A DNA stretch of 64,000 nt from Amycolatopsis anabasis. Its GTDB lineage: Bacteria > Actinomycetota > Actinomycetes > Mycobacteriales > Pseudonocardiaceae. Both the position numbers and the translations under genes were made by a program. The stretch spans positions 1 through 64,000 of the forward strand of contig NZ_VTHK01000042.1 in assembly GCF_009765355.1 (NCBI RefSeq). Reading direction: 5' to 3'. Below, piece by piece: positions 35,789 through 44,738 of this stretch. Every line of letters starts with the position of its first letter. The first letter of the stretch is position 1. The notes under the pieces were generated by a model. The model had not been told where the DNA came from and did not search any database. It saw nothing but the letters and a program-made list of their open reading frames with translations.

Positions 35789-37735
35789 GTGCGTCCTTCC
35801 GACATCGAACTCCTGACGGTTCCCGGCCCTCCGGCCCTGCGCGGCGACCTGCTGCTGGCCGGTGTGACCCGGCCGGATCCGGTGCGCAACACCTATCGCG
35901 GCGGGCTTCGCCGGATCGGCCTGGACGGGGCCGAGGCGCCGTGGACCTACGGCGAACGGGACCGCGCACCGGCGATCTCGCCGGACGGCCGCTGGGTCGC
36001 CTTCCTGCGCGCGACCGGTGACTCCGCTCCGCAGCTGCACGTCATGCCGGCCACCGGCGGCGACGCGAAGCGGCTGACCGCGTTGCCGCTCGGGGTGGAC
36101 GCGCCGGTGTGGGCGCCGGATTCCCGGCGGATCGCGTTCACCGCGCGCGTGCCCGAACCCGGCCGGTACGGCACCCCGGACGCCGACGGCCGGACGGTCG
36201 GGGCCGACGAGGAGCCGCCCCGGCGGATCACCCGGCTCGATTACCGGGTCGACGACCTCGGGTTCCTGGCCGACCGCCCGCAGCGCCTGTTCGCGTTCGA
36301 CGCGGTGGCTGCGCTGGCGGAGGCCGAACCGCCGGAACTCACCCCGCTGACCGACGACCGGACCGATGTCGAGCATCCGGCGTGGACCCCGGACGGCGAG
36401 CGGATCATCGTGGTGGCCCCGCGCGACTGGGGGGTGGAGGAGACCGAGCACCGCGACCTGTACGCGATCCCGGCCGCCGGTGGCGAGCCCGTTCTGCTCG
36501 TGCGCACCCACGGCAACGCGGCCAAACCGGTCGTCACCGCCGACGGCGTCCTCCACTACCTGGGCGCGGAGTTCACCGGGTTCCACATCGAGGCGCGCAA
36601 CACCGGCCTGTGGTCCGCGGTGCTGCCCGGGGACGGTGGCCCGGCCCGGCCGGTCCGGCTGACCGAAGCCGAGTCGGTGGACTGCGATCCGGCCGCCGGG
36701 AAGCCGGTGCCCTTCGGCGGCGAAGTGCTCGTCGCGGTGCGCCACCGCGGCGCCGTCGAACTGCGGGCGGTGCCCCGGAACGCGGACACCGCGACGCTGG
36801 ACGAACTCCGGCTCGTCGCCGGAAGGCGGGGTGCGATCCGGTCCTTCGCCGCGGATGGCGAGACGATCGTCGCCGTGCTCGCCACCCCGGAGACCGCGGG
36901 CGAGGTCGTGCTGATCGCGGACGGCGAGGAGCGGGTGCTCACCGACTATTCGGCGCCGCTGCGGGCCAAGGGGATCCGCCCGGTCGAAGAGCTGACCACC
37001 AGTTCGGCCGACGGCTACCCGGTGCACGGGTGGGTGGTGCTGCCCGAGGGCGACGGGCCGCATCCGGTCCTGCTGCTGGTGCACGGCGGGCCGTTCGCCG
37101 CCTACGACTGGGGACTGTTCGACGAGGCCCAGATGTACGCGTCCGCCGGTTACGCGGTGGTGCTGGGCAATCCGCGGGGTTCGGCCGGGTATGGCGAGAG
37201 CCACGGCCGCGCGATCGTCCAGGCGCTGGGCACCGTGGACGTCGACGACGTGCTGGCCCTGCTGGATGCCGCCCTGGCCCGCCCGGACTTCGACACCGAC
37301 CGGGTCGGCGTGATGGGTGGTTCGTACGGCGGGTTCATGACGAGCTGGCTCGCCGCGCACCACGGCGAGCGGTTCCGGGCCGCGTGGAGCGAGCGCGCGG
37401 TGAACGCGTGGGATTCGTTCGCGGGCAGTTCGGACATCGGCTGGATGTTCGCCGACAGCTACGTGGGCGACGATTCCGAGGTCCAGCGCCGGACCAGCCC
37501 GCTGAGCTACGCGGAGAAGATCGAGATCCCGTTCGCCGTGGTGCATTCGGAGCAGGACTGGCGGTGCCCGCTGGAACAGGCCCAGCGCATGTTCGTGGCC
37601 CTGCGCCGCGGCGGCACCGACGCCGAACTGCTGGTGTTCCCCGGCGAAGGGCACGAGCTGACCCGCTCCGGCCAACCCCGGCACCGGCTCCAGCGCTTCG
37701 AAGCCGTCCTGGACTGGTGGTCCCGCCGCCTCTAG
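35789..37735 (+). CDS. S9-family (prolyl oligopeptidase-type) serine peptidase
   Basis: A 648-residue cytosolic peptidase. The N-terminal 380 residues form a beta-propeller with TolB-like repeats (APAISPDGRWVAF, HPAWTPDGERIIVV). The C-terminal alpha/beta hydrolase has the Ser in GGSYGGFMTSW, the Asp in VHSEQDWRCP and the His in GEGHELTR. It should cleave short peptides, as acylaminoacyl- or dipeptidyl-peptidases do. No signal peptide is seen. The stop codon overlaps that of the convergent RES gene as CTAG. Confidence 0.93.
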   Translation: MRPSDIELLTVPGPPALRGDLLLAGVTRPDPVRNTYRGGLRRIGLDGAEAPWTYGERDRAPAISPDGRWVAFLRATGDSAPQLHVMPATGGDAKRLTALPLGVDAPVWAPDSRRIAFTARVPEPGRYGTPDADGRTVGADEEPPRRITRLDYRVDDLGFLADRPQRLFAFDAVAALAEAEPPELTPLTDDRTDVEHPAWTPDGERIIVVAPRDWGVEETEHRDLYAIPAAGGEPVLLVRTHGNAAKPVVTADGVLHYLGAEFTGFHIEARNTGLWSAVLPGDGGPARPVRLTEAESVDCDPAAGKPVPFGGEVLVAVRHRGAVELRAVPRNADTATLDELRLVAGRRGAIRSFAADGETIVAVLATPETAGEVVLIADGEERVLTDYSAPLRAKGIRPVEELTTSSADGYPVHGWVVLPEGDGPHPVLLLVHGGPFAAYDWGLFDEAQMYASAGYAVVLGNPRGSAGYGESHGRAIVQALGTVDVDDVLALLDAALARPDFDTDRVGVMGGSYGGFMTSWLAAHHGERFRAAWSERAVNAWDSFAGSSDIGWMFADSYVGDDSEVQRRTSPLSYAEKIEIPFAVVHSEQDWRCPLEQAQRMFVALRRGGTDAELLVFPGEGHELTRSGQPRHRLQRFEAVLDWWSRRL

Positions 37736-38388
37736 TTCAGCAGGACGTAGTTCAGTTCTTCGCAGACACGGCCCAGCGGGACGTCGAGCCCGGGGTGGTC
37801 GAGCGGGAGCAAAACGTCCGGCGCCACCGGCAGCGCGGAACCGGCGGGCGGGTCCCACAGGCACAGCGCGGGGTCACCGGAGTCCATCGACGAGCGGTAC
37901 CAGAGGCCGTCCAGGTCCCCGAACGCCGCCCGGATCGCGCGTGCCCAGGCCTGGGTGATCTTCTTCGGCCCGCTGGAGATCTCCTGCGACGCGCCGACCC
38001 GGGTCGGCCACAGCCCGGACAGGTCGAGCAGCCGCAGGGTCCGGGTCGGCCGGACCACGACCAGCCGGGGGCCGCGCGTGCGCCGGTCGACGGTCGACGT
38101 CGTCTGGTACACCTCGGCGATGCTCGTCCGCACGGACAGCCCGAAGTAAAGAACGCCGTTCGTAGGGTCGGTGACGGGTTTGCCGCCTCGTGCCGGGCGC
38201 TGCTGGTCGAAGCGGCCGTGCGGAAGAGGGCCGCTGTAGCGGAACGAATTCCACTGCTGCGGGTGGTTGCCGTGCGCGGTGAAAATCCGCACCAGCCTGG
38301 TCGCGGGGTGCACCGCGACGATGTCCTCGGTGCGGTGCAGCTCGTTGACCAGGACGGCGCGCGCTGGCGGCAGGGGAAGCCGTGCCAT
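37732..38388 (-). CDS. RES-domain toxin (NAD+-degrading family)
   Basis: A 218-residue RES-domain protein. The core blocks are present: TRLVRIFTAHGNHPQQWNSFRYSG, NGVLYFGLSVRTSIAEVYQTT and a C-terminal GLWYRSS. Known RES toxins such as MbcT break down NAD+ and are neutralised by an HTH antitoxin encoded just upstream, the arrangement seen here (49 bp apart, same strand). NAD+ breakdown is therefore a family-based inference. Confidence 0.87.
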   Translation of the reverse strand: MARLPLPPARAVLVNELHRTEDIVAVHPATRLVRIFTAHGNHPQQWNSFRYSGPLPHGRFDQQRPARGGKPVTDPTNGVLYFGLSVRTSIAEVYQTTSTVDRRTRGPRLVVVRPTRTLRLLDLSGLWPTRVGASQEISSGPKKITQAWARAIRAAFGDLDGLWYRSSMDSGDPALCLWDPPAGSALPVAPDVLLPLDHPGLDVPLGRVCEELNYVLLN

Positions 38389-38437
38389 TCGTCGCGTCTA
38401 CCTGTTTCTCGTGATCTTGGGTGCTACCTGGAGCAGA

Positions 38438-39022
38438 CTATGCCGGTGTACCCAACGTAGCCGCCAGCCCCGCGACGATTTCCGGGTCACCCCCGGCGAG
38501 CAGCCACTGCCGCGGCGTGGCCGGTTTGCCGTTGATGACCAGGTCGGGCTGGGGGGTGCTCATGAAGGCCGCGACCACCAGCGCGGGCTGGTCCGCGGGC
38601 ACCGCGGACAAGACCACTTCCAGTCCCGGAAGCACACCGGAGCCGGTGAACTGCCAGACCGGCAGCCGCCAGCCGCCCTGGTCCTTCCAGCCGGTGAGCC
38701 GGGATTCGGACAGCTTGTGCCGGATGCGGCTGGGGTCCACGCCGAGCGTCCGCGCGGCGTCGGCGACGGTGAGCGCGGAATCGGCGAGTACCGCGTGCGC
38801 GGCGACCGTCCTGGCCCGCGAATCCGGCTCGCTCTCCACCCGCGGCGTGAGGTCGAGGCCCACGTCGGCGAGTGCGGCGCGCTGGTCGGGGGAGAAGTAG
38901 TGCGAAGGATCCGGATTAGGCGGGGAGAGTTTCCGGGCCGCGTCCTCGACGAGGGTGAGGAATTCCGTGGCGTCGACCCTCAGCCCCGCCTTGGCGAGTA
39001 CGTTCTCCAGCGCTGGTGACAT
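38438..39022 (-). CDS. HTH antitoxin-like partner of the RES toxin
   Basis: A 194-residue protein with a central helix-turn-helix (LTVADAARTLGVDPSRIRHKL) and a C-terminal segment (MSTPQPDLVINGKPATPRQW then LLAGGDP) like that of Xre/MbcA-type antitoxins, which cover the RES active site. The N-terminal 80 residues are unlike classical MbcA and may help dimerise. The ATG at 39022 is chosen by context. It precedes the RES gene in the same operon. Confidence 0.8.
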   Translation of the reverse strand: MSPALENVLAKAGLRVDATEFLTLVEDAARKLSPPNPDPSHYFSPDQRAALADVGLDLTPRVESEPDSRARTVAAHAVLADSALTVADAARTLGVDPSRIRHKLSESRLTGWKDQGGWRLPVWQFTGSGVLPGLEVVLSAVPADQPALVVAAFMSTPQPDLVINGKPATPRQWLLAGGDPEIVAGLAATLGTPA

Positions 39023-39190
39023 GCACCTACAGTAGCTCGTGTGTGCGGGTTCGTGCGGTCTTATCCTCAACTTGTGGGTTAATTCACCAAAGATCGACAC
39101 GCATCGCACATAATCAAACACTCGCTGTAGACGACTGCCGGTCAGTCTGCCCCCTGCGGGGGACGTTGTCCAGGCCGTTGGGTGGTTTCA

Positions 39191-39766
39191 ATGCTGATTA
39201 ATCGTGACCTTCTCGGTCATATCGCAGAAGGCCGCGTGACGCACCTGTTCCGCCGCTGGCGGCGCCCGACGGTCAAGGCGGGCGGCACCTTGCGCACCGC
39301 GATCGGGGCGTTACGCATCGACGCGGTGGACCGGGTGGACGAGGCCGCGATCTCGGACGACGAGGCGCGCCGGGCGGGGCACGCGTCGGCGGACGCGCTC
39401 CGGCGCGAACTGGCCCGCCGCGACGCCGGTGCGGTCTACCGGATCGAGGTTTCGCTCGCGGGCCCGGATCCGCGGATCGCGTTGCGCGAGCGGGTCGCCG
39501 AAGGCGCGGATCTGGCCGAACTGCGGGCGGCGCTGGCCCGGCTGGACCGGGCGAGCGGGCGGGGCCCGTGGACCGGGGCGGTCCTGCGCGCACTGGCCGA
39601 TCGGCCGGGGGTGCGCGCGGCCGATCTGGCCGCCGAGTTCGAGCTTCCCGTCCAGGCGTTCAAAGTCAACGTGCGCAAGCTGAAGGAACTCGGTCTGACC
39701 GAGAGTCTGGAAGTCGGGTATCGGCTGTCCCCACGTGGCAGAGGACTGTTACGCAGTGACGCTTGA
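39191..39766 (+). CDS. ASCH/PUA-like domain protein with C-terminal helical wHTH-like part
   Basis: A 191-residue protein. The first 75 residues resemble the ASCH domain (LLGHIAEGRVTHLFRRWRRP, GTLRTAIGALRIDAVDRV), a PUA-like RNA-binding fold. The C-terminal 60 residues (GVRAADLAAEFELPVQAFKV then NVRKLKELGLTES) look like a winged helix. A role in RNA or nucleotide binding is inferred. The start is ATG 39191 (GTG 39182 is possible). Its stop codon overlaps the -35 box of the next operon. Confidence 0.78.
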   Translation: MLINRDLLGHIAEGRVTHLFRRWRRPTVKAGGTLRTAIGALRIDAVDRVDEAAISDDEARRAGHASADALRRELARRDAGAVYRIEVSLAGPDPRIALRERVAEGADLAELRAALARLDRASGRGPWTGAVLRALADRPGVRAADLAAEFELPVQAFKVNVRKLKELGLTESLEVGYRLSPRGRGLLRSDA

Positions 39767-39791
39767 CACGTCTCGCGGGTCAATCTAGCTT
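39763..39791 (+). promoter_or_regulatory. Promoter of the sugar-transporter operon
   Basis: TTGACA (39763-39768), 17 bp, TAGCTT (39786-39791). The -35 box overlaps the stop codon of the ASCH gene. The start of transcription would fall in the LacI-type operator at 39798-39809. Confidence 0.7.
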
Positions 39792-39797
39792 CGTCGG

Positions 39798-39809
39798 GTA
39801 ATCGATTTC
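39798..39809. promoter_or_regulatory. LacI-type operator in front of the transporter operon
   Basis: GTAATCGATTTC matches the LacI/GalR operator form (A-rich, central CG, T-rich) and is one base short of the palindrome GTAATCGATTAC. It lies just past the -10 box. A near-identical site stands before the isomerase gene at 44739-44750. Confidence 0.7.
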
Positions 39810-39835
39810 TCGGTGGCACTGCGCAGTGGGGACCG

Positions 39836-41419
39836 GTGCAGATGGAAGACGAGCACGGCGCGCTGGTCGACATGGTTGGCGTCGGCAAGTCCTACGGCGG
39901 CGTGCAGGCCGTGCGAGGCGTCGACTTCACCGTGCGAACCGGCGAGGTGCACGCACTGCTCGGCGAGAACGGCGCCGGGAAGTCCACCCTGATGAAGGTG
40001 CTCTCCGGCGAGGTTTCCGGCTACCGGGGCGACATCCGGATCGCGGGGACGCCGGTGCGCTTCACCAGTCCGGCCGACGCCCAGCGGGCCGGGATCGCGA
40101 TGATCCACCAGGAGCTGGACCTCGTTCCGGCGCTGTCGATCGCCGAGAACGTGTTCCTCGGCCGGGAACCGAAGACCAGGCTCGGCACGGTCGACCGGCG
40201 CCGGATGGTCCGCGAGACGCAGCGGTTGCTGACCCGCACCGGGGTCGAGCTGGACGCGCGGCGACCGGTCGAGCTGTTGCGGACCGGCGAGCAGCAACTG
40301 GTGACCATCGCCAAGGCGCTCTCGTTCGACGCCCGGATCCTGATCATGGACGAACCGACGTCCGCGCTGTCCTCGCACGAGGTCGAGCAGTTGTTCGGGG
40401 TGATCGCCGAGTTGCGCCGGTCCGGGGCCGGGATCGTCTACATCTCCCACCGCATGGAGGAGATCGGCCGGGTCGCGGACCGTGCCACGGTGCTGCGCAA
40501 CGGTTCCGTGGTCGCGGAGTTCGACGCGCGCGCGATGACCGCCGCGCAGGCTTCCGAGGCCATGGTCGGGCGCCCGCTGAACCTGATGTTCCGCGCGGAG
40601 AGCGGCACCACCGCGGAACCGGACGGCGAGGACCTGCTCCGGGTCGAGGACCTCGTGGTGCGGCTGCGGCGCCCGCGGCCCGGGCGACGGGATCCGGCCG
40701 GGCTGAGCCTCCGGGTGCGCAAGGGCGAGATCGTGGGCCTCGCCGGTCTGCTCGGCGCCGGGCGGACCGAACTGCTGGAAACCCTGTACGGCGTCGGCTC
40801 CAAGGGCTCCTGGAGCGGGCGGGTCCTGTTGAACGGCAAGCCGATCCGGCCCCGTGGCCCCCGGCACGCGTTGCGGCTGGGGATCGCGTTCGTGCCCGAG
40901 GACCGCCGGATCGCGGGGCTGGCGCTGGAGCACTCCGTGCTGGCCAACACCGTCTTGTCCATTGTGGACAGAATTGCCCGGCTGGGGGCGGTGTCGCGGG
41001 CGGCTGAGCGCCGTGCCACCCGCGAGACGACCGAACGGCTCGGCGTGAAGCTCGCGTCGATCACCAGTCCGGTCGGCTCGCTGTCCGGCGGCAACCAGCA
41101 GAAGATCGTGCTGGGCCGCAACCTGCTGACCGAACCGTCGCTGCTGCTGCTCGACGAGCCGACCCGGGGCGTGGACGTCGGCGCCAAGGCCGAGATCTAC
41201 CGGCTGCTCGGCGAGATCGCGGGGCGCGGGGTCGGCGTGCTGCTCGCGTCCTCGGAACCGGCCGAGCTGATCGGGGTGTGCGATCGGGTGATCGTGTTGA
41301 GGGATGGGAAGAACGTGCGTGAACTGAGCACCGGGGAGGTCGGCGAGGCGGACCTGCTCGCGGCCTCGATGGGCGAGGCGGCGGCTCTCGAAGAGCTGGC
41401 GGTGGGGGAGGCGTCATGA
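39836..41419 (+). CDS. Sugar ABC importer ATPase (RbsA/XylG type, two ATPase domains)
   Basis: A 527-residue protein with two ABC modules, as in RbsA, XylG and AraG. The first has GENGAGKST, the signature region LLRTGEQQLVTIAKA and IMDEPTSALS. The second has the usual degenerate Walker A (GLLGAGRTELLE), SGGNQQKIVLG and LLDEPTRGVDVGA. It drives uptake of a monosaccharide with the two following genes. The GTG at 39836 or ATG at 39842 is the start. It overlaps the permease gene by 4 bp. Confidence 0.95.
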   Translation: MQMEDEHGALVDMVGVGKSYGGVQAVRGVDFTVRTGEVHALLGENGAGKSTLMKVLSGEVSGYRGDIRIAGTPVRFTSPADAQRAGIAMIHQELDLVPALSIAENVFLGREPKTRLGTVDRRRMVRETQRLLTRTGVELDARRPVELLRTGEQQLVTIAKALSFDARILIMDEPTSALSSHEVEQLFGVIAELRRSGAGIVYISHRMEEIGRVADRATVLRNGSVVAEFDARAMTAAQASEAMVGRPLNLMFRAESGTTAEPDGEDLLRVEDLVVRLRRPRPGRRDPAGLSLRVRKGEIVGLAGLLGAGRTELLETLYGVGSKGSWSGRVLLNGKPIRPRGPRHALRLGIAFVPEDRRIAGLALEHSVLANTVLSIVDRIARLGAVSRAAERRATRETTERLGVKLASITSPVGSLSGGNQQKIVLGRNLLTEPSLLLLDEPTRGVDVGAKAEIYRLLGEIAGRGVGVLLASSEPAELIGVCDRVIVLRDGKNVRELSTGEVGEADLLAASMGEAAALEELAVGEAS

Positions 41420-42471
41420 CCGAAGACACCCGCGTCGCGCCCGAACCCGCGCCGCTGGATCCCAATCTGGAACGTTCCCGCGGCGCGGATTTCGTGGAGA
41501 CGTTGTTCAAGTTCCAGAGCCTGTTCGGGCTCGTTCTGGTCTTCATCGCCGCGGTGGTGTTCTCGCCGAGCAAGAACGGCGAACTGGTGTTCGTCGACTC
41601 GGGGAACCTGTTCAACGTGGTGCGGTCGATCTCCGAGATCGGCATCCTCGCGGTCGGGATGACGCTGGTGATCCTGATCGGCGGCATCGACCTCTCGGTC
41701 GGCTCGGTGCTCGGGCTGGCCAGCGTCGGCGCGGCGATGTTGCTGGTGGAGAACGACTTCAGCGCGTTCACCGCGGTGCTGATCGTGCTCGTCATCGGCC
41801 TGGCCTTCGGGTTGCTGCAGGGGGTGGCGATCGCGAAGTTCGGGATCCAGGCCTTCATCGTCACGCTGGCCGGGATGCAGATCGCCCGGGGCCTGGCCCG
41901 GATCTGGTCCGGCGGGCAGGGTATCTCGATCACCTACGGGGATGCTCCCGGGCAGGCGCCGGTGGTGTTCTCACTCCTCGGCGAGCGCACGTTCAACGGC
42001 CTGGTGCCGATCCCCGCCCTGATCTTCATCGTGGTCGCCGCGCTCGCGATCGCGTTGCTGCGGATGAGCGCGTTCTCCCGGCACGTCTACGCGATCGGCG
42101 GAAACGAGAAGGCCGCGCGGCTGTCCGGGGTGCCGGTGACCCGGGTGAAGATCATCGTGTTCGGCATCTGCGGCCTGCTCGCCGCGCTCGCCGGGATCGT
42201 GCACGCGGGGCAGCTCAACTTCGGCGGCCCGAACGACGGTTCGATGTACGAACTGGACGCGATCGCGGCGGTCGTCATCGGTGGCACCAGCCTGATGGGC
42301 GGGCGCGGTTCGGTGGTCGGCACCGTGGCCGGGGCCTTGCTCGTCGGCGTGCTGCGCAACATCCTGGCCCTCAACAACATCGACTCGAACATCCAGCTGC
42401 TGATCATCGGTTTGGTGATCGTGCTCGCCGCGGGGTTGCAGCGACTTCGCCCGGCTTCGGCCGGTTCGTGA
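41416..42471 (+). CDS. Sugar ABC importer permease (RbsC/XylH type)
   Basis: A 351-residue permease with about eight to ten membrane helices, including the family motifs IGGIDLSVGSVLGLASVG and IAAVVIGGTSLMGGRGSVVGT. The N-terminal 30 residues are charged and cytosolic. A single permease gene suggests a homodimeric channel. Confidence 0.95.
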   Translation: MTEDTRVAPEPAPLDPNLERSRGADFVETLFKFQSLFGLVLVFIAAVVFSPSKNGELVFVDSGNLFNVVRSISEIGILAVGMTLVILIGGIDLSVGSVLGLASVGAAMLLVENDFSAFTAVLIVLVIGLAFGLLQGVAIAKFGIQAFIVTLAGMQIARGLARIWSGGQGISITYGDAPGQAPVVFSLLGERTFNGLVPIPALIFIVVAALAIALLRMSAFSRHVYAIGGNEKAARLSGVPVTRVKIIVFGICGLLAALAGIVHAGQLNFGGPNDGSMYELDAIAAVVIGGTSLMGGRGSVVGTVAGALLVGVLRNILALNNIDSNIQLLIIGLVIVLAAGLQRLRPASAGS

Positions 42472-42486
42472 AAGGAAAGGATTGCC

Positions 42487-43497
42487 ATGACAACGAAGTC
42501 ACGTCGCGGTACCCGGGTCACCGCGCTGGCCGCCTGCGCGCTGCTCGCCGTTTCGGCGTGCGGCACGACCAGTGAGAACTCCCAGCCGGGCGGGCAGGCC
42601 GGGCAGCAGAAGGAGTGCAAGGGCGCGGGGGGCAAGTACACGATCGGGATGAGCCAGGCGAACGTGGCCGAGCCCTACCGCGAGCGGATGGACGACGACA
42701 TCCGCAAGGCCGCGGCGGCGGTGCCGCAGTTCACCGTCAACTTCGCCGACGCCGCGCAGGACAACTCGAAACAGGTCGAGCAGGTGGACAACTTCCTCAC
42801 CCAGCAGATCGACCTGCTGATCATCAGCCCGAACGAGGCGACCCCGCTCACCGCGCCGGTCAAGCGCGCGATCGAGAAGGGCGTTCCGGTGCTGGTGCTC
42901 GACCGCAAGGTGGACGGCGAGGCGTACACGTCGTTCATCGGCGCGGACAACGTCGACATCGGCCGCCAGGCGGGCCGGTACTTCGCCGAGAAGCTGTTCC
43001 CGAACGGCGGCAAGATCGCCGAGATCCGCGGGCTCGCCGGTTCGACACCGGCGAAGGAGCGCGGCGACGGCTTCCGGGACGGGATCAAGGGCAAGAACAT
43101 CGACATCGTGGCGACCGCGGACGGGGACTGGCTGCGGGACCGGGGCCAGCAGCAGGCGGACGCGATCCTCAAGGCGCACCCGGACATCCAGGCCATCTAC
43201 TCGCACAACGACCCGATGGGCGAGGGCGCGCGGATCGCGGCGCAGAACGCGGGCAAGAACGACCTGCCGATCACCGGCATCGACGGCCTGCCGATCGAAT
43301 CCGGCGGCCTCAAGGCGGTGGAAGCCGGGCGGCTGTCGGCGACGCTGCTCTACCCGACCGGTGGCAAGGAGGCGATCGAGGCGGCGAAGAAGATCCTCGT
43401 GGACTGCCAGCAGGTGCCGAAGCAGCAGACGCTGCCGACGAAACTGGTCACCAAGGAGAACGCGGCCCAGGTCTACGCCGAACTCAACCGCGGGTAG
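42487..43497 (+). CDS. Sugar-binding lipoprotein of the ABC importer (RbsB type)
   Basis: A 336-residue lipoprotein with an N-terminal signal (VTALAACALLAVSACG; lipidated Cys in AVSAC). The periplasmic-binding-protein fold follows: YTIGMSQANVAEPYRERMDDD, DLLIISPNEATPLTAP, VLVLDRKVDGEAYTSFIGADN and NDPMGEGARIAAQ. The family binds ribose, xylose, arabinose or similar sugars; the exact sugar is not readable. It is the last gene of the transporter operon and ends next to a hairpin. Confidence 0.94.
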   Translation: MTTKSRRGTRVTALAACALLAVSACGTTSENSQPGGQAGQQKECKGAGGKYTIGMSQANVAEPYRERMDDDIRKAAAAVPQFTVNFADAAQDNSKQVEQVDNFLTQQIDLLIISPNEATPLTAPVKRAIEKGVPVLVLDRKVDGEAYTSFIGADNVDIGRQAGRYFAEKLFPNGGKIAEIRGLAGSTPAKERGDGFRDGIKGKNIDIVATADGDWLRDRGQQQADAILKAHPDIQAIYSHNDPMGEGARIAAQNAGKNDLPITGIDGLPIESGGLKAVEAGRLSATLLYPTGGKEAIEAAKKILVDCQQVPKQQTLPTKLVTKENAAQVYAELNRG

Positions 43498-43512
43498 GGC
43501 CTCGCGGTTGGC

Positions 43513-43565
43513 GGAAAGTGCTGCCACTTTCGATCAGCGAGGGCACGAAAGTGGCGGCACTTTCC
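43513..43565. terminator. 20-bp GAAAGTG/CACTTTC hairpin after the transporter operon
   Basis: Arms 43513-43532 and 43546-43565 are reverse complements with one G-T wobble in 20 bp and a 13-nt loop. Each arm is itself half-palindromic (GAAAGTG...CACTTTC). It lies 15 bp after the stop of the binding-protein gene and probably terminates that operon. Confidence 0.7.
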
Positions 43566-43577
43566 CGTGCGCTCCCG

Positions 43578-43660
43578 GGCGTGGAACTCACCTACCGAAA
43601 TGGGGAACTCGGTAGACCGGAACGGGGAACTCGCACGTCCGAAACGGGGGGACTCGCGCC
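43578..43660. repeat. Second cluster of ~22-bp GGGGAACTC repeats
   Basis: Three to four tandem units with cores GTGGAACTCACC, GGGGAACTCGGT, GGGGAACTCGCA and GGGGGACTCGCG, separated by CCGAAA/CCGGAA, repeat with a period of about 22 bp. They match the GAACGGGGAACTC units near 16.85 kb. The cluster lies between the convergent transporter and lacI genes. Confidence 0.75.
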
Positions 43661-43667
43661 AGCGGGG

Positions 43668-44666
43668 TCAGGGGGTGCGCTGGGTGCTGCCGCGGGCGAT
43701 GAGGCGGGCGCCGAGGGTGCGGGTGGTGACCTCGCGGGTGTTGTCGCTGATCCGGTCCAGCAGCAGGCGGGCGGCCACGGTGCCGAGTTCGTAGGCGGGC
43801 TGCGCGACGACGGTCAGCGGCGGGTTGATCAGCGTCGCCCACGGCACGTCGTCGAACGCGACCACGCCGACATCGGCGCCCAGCCGGAGGTTCCGGGAAC
43901 CGAGGGCTTCCAGGACGCCGATCGCCATCGCGCTGTTGGCCACCAGCAGGGCGTCCGGCGGTTCCGGTTCGTCCAGCAGCTCGAGCGCGGCCTGTTTCGC
44001 GCCGGTCGCCCGGTATTCGGCGCGGCGGACGAGTTCGGCATCCCGTTCCGCGCCGACCGCGTGCAGGGCGTCCCGGTACCCGGCGAGCCGGTCGTCGGCG
44101 GTGCGGACCCCGGCCGGACCGGTCACGCAGCCGATCCGCCGGTAGCCGGCGGCGAGCAGGTGTTCGGTGGCCTCGTACGCGGCGAGCCGGGTGTCCACCA
44201 GCACCTGATCGGATTCCGCGCCGACGAGCGGGCGGTCGACCGCGACCACCGGGGTGCCGCGCTGGCGCAGCACCTCCACCTTGGTTTCGGCCCCGGTGGG
44301 CGAGAGCACCACCCCCGCCACCCGTTCCTGCACGGCGACGTCGAGATAGCGGCCTTCCTTCTCGGCGTTCTCGTCGGAGTTGCACAGCACCACCGAGTAA
44401 CCCCGGGTCTGGGCGACGTCCTCGACCCCGCGGGCGATCGCGGTGAAGAACGGGTTCTCCACGTCCGAGATGATGAGCGCCAGCACCGCGGTCTCCTGCC
44501 GCCGCAGGCTGCGGGCCAGGCCGTTGGGGTGGTAGCCGAGCTCGGTCGCGGCCTGCTGCACCCGGGCCGCCAGTTCGGGGTCCACAGTGGACTTCCCGTT
44601 CAACGCTCGCGACACGGTGGCCGTCGAGACACCGGCCCGTGCCGCCACGTCACTGATGGTCGCCAC
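43668..44666 (-). CDS. LacI-family repressor of the sugar regulon
   Basis: A 332-residue LacI/GalR regulator. The HTH is at 3-22 (ISDVAARAGVSTATVSRAL), with a hinge helix around 48-55 (NGLARSLR) and a sugar-binding domain like the RbsB fold (LALIISDVENPFFTAIARGVE, VVAFDDVPWATLINPPLTVV). It is convergent with the transporter operon and divergent from the isomerase-kinase operon. Matching operator-like sites before both targets make it their likely repressor, released by the imported sugar or its phosphate. Confidence 0.94.
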   Translation of the reverse strand: MATISDVAARAGVSTATVSRALNGKSTVDPELAARVQQAATELGYHPNGLARSLRRQETAVLALIISDVENPFFTAIARGVEDVAQTRGYSVVLCNSDENAEKEGRYLDVAVQERVAGVVLSPTGAETKVEVLRQRGTPVVAVDRPLVGAESDQVLVDTRLAAYEATEHLLAAGYRRIGCVTGPAGVRTADDRLAGYRDALHAVGAERDAELVRRAEYRATGAKQAALELLDEPEPPDALLVANSAMAIGVLEALGSRNLRLGADVGVVAFDDVPWATLINPPLTVVAQPAYELGTVAARLLLDRISDNTREVTTRTLGARLIARGSTQRTP

Positions 44667-44704
44667 CGCGACCTCCCCTCTTCCCGGGCCAGTACCGGCA
44701 CCTA

Positions 44705-44733
44705 TTGACAGTGCCCACCGTGCAGAATAGCGT
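44705..44733 (+). promoter_or_regulatory. Promoter of the isomerase-kinase operon
   Basis: TTGACA (44705-44710), 17 bp, TAGCGT (44728-44733): a near-consensus promoter with the same spacing and very similar boxes to the transporter promoter. Confidence 0.75.
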
Positions 44734-44738
44734 CTTGA

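Noticed and set aside
39023..39190. tRNA gene or small RNA in the divergent gap
   Set aside because: No cloverleaf or T-loop (GTTCRANNC) could be assembled; only a short C5/G5 hairpin near 39145.
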